15,496 bases of DNA from an uncultured Mycoplasmatota bacterium (GTDB taxonomy: Bacteria; Bacillota_I; Bacilli_A; RF39; UBA660), in assembly GCA_947384645.1 (NCBI GenBank), contig CANDHX010000009.1, positions 1-15,496 of the forward strand, read 5' to 3'. Positions 13,513 to 15,496 of the stretch are shown here, one piece after another. How positions within the stretch are numbered: position 1 is the first letter of the stretch; the number at the start of each line of letters is the position of its first letter. The translations under genes and the position numbers were made by a program. The notes beneath the pieces are model-generated. The model was not told the origin of the DNA, ran no database searches, and was given only the letters and a program-made list of their open reading frames with translations.

Positions 13513-15096
13513 TTATTTATTAATTGGATTTGACATGAATGTCTTTGCATCATCTACAACTTCTTGTCTCAATCCATTATAAGGTTCACACCTATCGTCC
13601 AAACCTATATTTGAACACCTATCTACGTCTTTCTTTCCATAAGAATTGTAAAAAGGTTCTTGTGGTTCAAATGGAAATATAGGTCTTATATATATTTTTT
13701 CTTTTAATTCTTCTGGAAGTACTTTATCAATCCTTATTATCAATTCTTTGGTAATATCTCTTAAACTCTTATAACCCCACCAAAGAGGTTGAAATTTTAG
13801 ATAAATTACTATAACTTCGTCATAATATTCATCCATCGTTTTGACTGTCATACAAGAAAGTATATATCTCGGGTCATCGTCTACAACATCATCTATTACT
13901 TTAAGAAAAAACTCTTCTCCATTAGAAAGAAGTATACTCTCATCTTTTTCACCTGAAAATTTATAATAATTTTTTAACTTTGAAATCTCATATGGATGTA
14001 TTAAGCACTTCTTTCTTATGGTTTCATCAAAGAGTTTTCTAAATCCCTTACATGAATTGATTCCACATATGAGAGGAAATTTAAGACTCCAGCTGACACT
14101 ATCTAAAAGATTAGAATCTTTTTTGGCTTTTAGCATGAAATGTTCCCAATATCCACTATTTGCAATAACGACGTCAGCACAACTATCTACTATGGCGTGC
14201 GTGAAAAAGTTTTTAGATAAAACTGGCTCACAGACGACTGTCGAACCCATATAAAGAGTCGTCAAGACATAATCGAAATAGGCAAATACGTGATTTGGTA
14301 CATAACCCAGAATCTTTAACTTTCGAACATAATCGAATAAATCCTTATTAAATCCTTCGCATTTCTCATAGAAGTTAAAATCTCTTTTAGAGTGTACGAC
14401 CGTTTCATAGCCATAAATCTCAGGTTCTTCGCTCATATAAGTCGTGAATAGAGGCGTATTGTCATCTACCTCTTTTTCAGGTATTATCGCATCCATTACA
14501 TAACTTCTATGTTTCTTACTATCGACTTCCATATATTCGCTTATATATTCTTGACCTAATGCATCAAATTCGCTAGTCGGAAAAATTTCTAAAAATTTAC
14601 TCTTTTCGAACACTTCAAACGGATTTAAATTTACTAGAGTTTCTCCACTTTTTCTAAGATCGCATAAATATTGTTCTCTAGAACCCACTTTAAGTGAACC
14701 GAAAGCAGAAAAAGTGACAATCCCCTTAATCCTCTCAGAGTCTTCGATTACCCTTGCAAAGTTTAATAAACGATCGGTACTTAAGAAGAGATACCCTCTT
14801 TTATTCTCGTCTATTAACTTTATTAAATATTCTTTTGAAAACTCTTTTTTAATCGGATGAAGATTACAACCCAACTTCAAAGAAGCCAAAAGTAATATTA
14901 TTAGTTCTGGTAAATTGGATGACGAAACTAAAATCTCGTCTCCAGCTCTATACCCCAGCGTATATAAAGACATGGCAAATCTATTAGCCCTTAAGAAAAG
15001 TTCTCTATAACTGATTTTCCTTTTTTTATATAAAATTGCTATGCCAGAGTTATCTTTATTTAAACTCTTTATCTCGTCAAACATCGTTGTATTCAT
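13513..15096 (-). CDS. ANL-like protein with degenerate nucleotide-binding loop
   Basis: 527 residues. Residues 20-95 look like a normal AMP-binding N-terminus (KKRKISYRELFLRANRFAMSLYTLG, then SSNLPELIILLLASLKLGC). Where the P-loop should be, residues 217-235 read FTTYMSEEPEIYGYETVVH. The TTYxS beginning and the later H-S-K alignment are kept, but the Gly-Thr-x-x-x-x-Pro-Lys core is gone. The C-terminal GKKDVDR (487-493) retains a plausible catalytic Lys. It is also about 110 residues shorter than its neighbour. It likely lacks adenylation activity or has altered chemistry, and may partner the downstream intact enzyme. A ribosome site AAAGAG precedes ATG 15096, and the promoter at 15120-15148 drives both genes. 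Confidence 0.75.
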   Translation of the reverse strand: MNTTMFDEIKSLNKDNSGIAILYKKRKISYRELFLRANRFAMSLYTLGYRAGDEILVSSSNLPELIILLLASLKLGCNLHPIKKEFSKEYLIKLIDENKRGYLFLSTDRLLNFARVIEDSERIKGIVTFSAFGSLKVGSREQYLCDLRKSGETLVNLNPFEVFEKSKFLEIFPTSEFDALGQEYISEYMEVDSKKHRSYVMDAIIPEKEVDDNTPLFTTYMSEEPEIYGYETVVHSKRDFNFYEKCEGFNKDLFDYVRKLKILGYVPNHVFAYFDYVLTTLYMGSTVVCEPVLSKNFFTHAIVDSCADVVIANSGYWEHFMLKAKKDSNLLDSVSWSLKFPLICGINSCKGFRKLFDETIRKKCLIHPYEISKLKNYYKFSGEKDESILLSNGEEFFLKVIDDVVDDDPRYILSCMTVKTMDEYYDEVIVIYLKFQPLWWGYKSLRDITKELIIRIDKVLPEELKEKIYIRPIFPFEPQEPFYNSYGKKDVDRCSNIGLDDRCEPYNGLRQEVVDDAKTFMSNPINK

Positions 15097-15119
15097 TTTA
15101 ACACTCTTTCTAATGATTT

Positions 15120-15148
15120 ATTCTAACTGTTTAAGCTTTTTTTGTCAA
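15120..15148 (-). promoter_or_regulatory. Promoter of the ANL pair
   Basis: Minus strand consensus TTGACA (15143-15148), 17-base spacer and TAGAAT (15120-15125), located directly after the rpoC terminator. No operator is obvious. Confidence 0.8.
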
Positions 15149-15159
15149 CAAAATAGACC

Positions 15160-15184
15160 AAAAAAAAGTGCCTATATAGCACTT
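15160..15184 (-). terminator. rpoC terminator
   Basis: Minus strand AAGTGC (15179-15184), loop TATATAG, GCACTT (15166-15171) and a run of eight T. The stem starts in the final sense codons and the loop contains the TAG stop. Confidence 0.85.
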
Positions 15185-15496
15185 TCTTCATCTACTTTTG
15201 TTGCATCGTCATCGATTGGAAGCGATACTTGCTCGGCATCGACGACCTCTTTTTCGATATCTCCCATATTATAGTCTAAAAATTTTTCTTCTAAAACTTC
15301 ACTTGGGTCATCGGATAAAAACTCTTTTTCGAGTTCGATATGGACATCGGTATACTCTCTAGCACCAGTACCAGCTGGTATCAATTTACCGATTATGACG
15401 TTCTCTTTAAGACCATGTAGATAATCTACTTTACCCTTAATAGATGCATCAGTAAGTACCCTTGTGGTCTCTTGGAATGATGCAGCGGATAAGAAC
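15172..15496 (-). CDS. rpoC: RNA polymerase subunit beta' (RpoC), C-terminal end only
   Basis: About 107 C-terminal residues, continuing beyond the window. The frame reads FLSAASFQETTRVLTDASI, GKVDYLHGLKENVIIGKLI and PAGTGARE, the near-invariant end of bacterial beta' where the chain returns to the main channel close to omega. It is followed by an acidic tail of about 60 residues (EKEFLSDDPSEVLEEK and later DDDATKVDEESAI) that differs in length and sequence between lineages. Beta' is part of the core transcription enzyme; rpoB and the rest of rpoC should lie just outside the right edge. This fixes the window as chromosomal rather than plasmid or phage. Confidence 0.97.
   Translation of the reverse strand, partial: FLSAASFQETTRVLTDASIKGKVDYLHGLKENVIIGKLIPAGTGAREYTDVHIELEKEFLSDDPSEVLEEKFLDYNMGDIEKEVVDAEQVSLPIDDDATKVDEESAI

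Noticed and set aside
13491..13553. N-terminal extension of the downstream ANL protein to 13553
   Set aside because: The extra 21 codons overlap the upstream gene and lack an RBS; GAGG sits 7 bases before the ATG at 13490.

Overview
The window reads as chromosomal DNA of a low-GC (very AT-rich) Firmicutes-type bacterium, most likely an uncultured Bacilli/Clostridia-like gut lineage. The support is consensus TTGACA/TATAAT promoters, AGGAGG ribosome binding sites, a SpoVS protein, a 7TM hybrid histidine kinase, surface proteins of a style common in gut Firmicutes, and the 3' end of rpoC. The lineage is an inference from gene content only. The first 46 bases are not genomic. They are an Illumina P5 adapter with an 8-base index, so the window begins at an untrimmed contig end.

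Layout. 47-476: 3' part of a DUF1016/YhcG-type gene, cut by the adapter. 477-1051: AT-rich spacer. 1052-1926: an Rpn/PD-(D/E)XK 'transposase' gene broken by one frameshift. 2155-3153: an intact spoVS plus a 3' spoVS fragment, with a small hydrophobic-peptide locus (A) between them. 3213-4094: a possible HExxH zinc protein. 4240-4817: a mazEF module on the plus strand. 4973-7273: two exported or membrane-anchored surface proteins that share a two-cysteine repeat. 7335-9987: a hybrid histidine kinase and an HPt-REC protein. 10103-11150: a decayed IS200/IS605-type tnpB with its omega-RNA-like 3' end. 11247-11546: a second hydrophobic-peptide locus (B). 11574-15096: two adjacent ANL (AMP-binding) proteins, the upstream one with a degenerate nucleotide loop. 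15172-15496: the C-terminus of RNA polymerase beta'. Nearly all large genes are on the minus strand.

The most interesting content is the pair of loci A (2529-2852) and B (11247-11546). Each has a plus-strand promoter region and a leader whose Shine-Dalgarno lies in a GCC/CTTCT-AGGAG/GGC hairpin. Each then has a 27- or 39-residue peptide starting M-(N/K)-K-K-D followed by a purely hydrophobic helix, and a 5'-3' long-range helix of 12-15 bp. Opposing this on the minus strand is a perfect TTGACA-17-TATTAT promoter that would make an antisense RNA of about 115 nt ending at an intrinsic terminator inside or just after the peptide ORF. The pairing arms differ in sequence between A and B but stay complementary. 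This is the architecture of a type I toxin-antitoxin system, in two copies, with a toxin I do not recognise as a named family. With mazEF, three likely toxin-antitoxin modules lie within 15 kb, beside broken mobile genes.

Other connections: the kinase and HPt-REC form an operon that looks like a multistep phosphorelay without a DNA-binding output. The surface-protein operon follows it behind a terminator whose loop is the -35 of the next promoter. The ANL pair has its own consensus promoter directly after the rpoC terminator.
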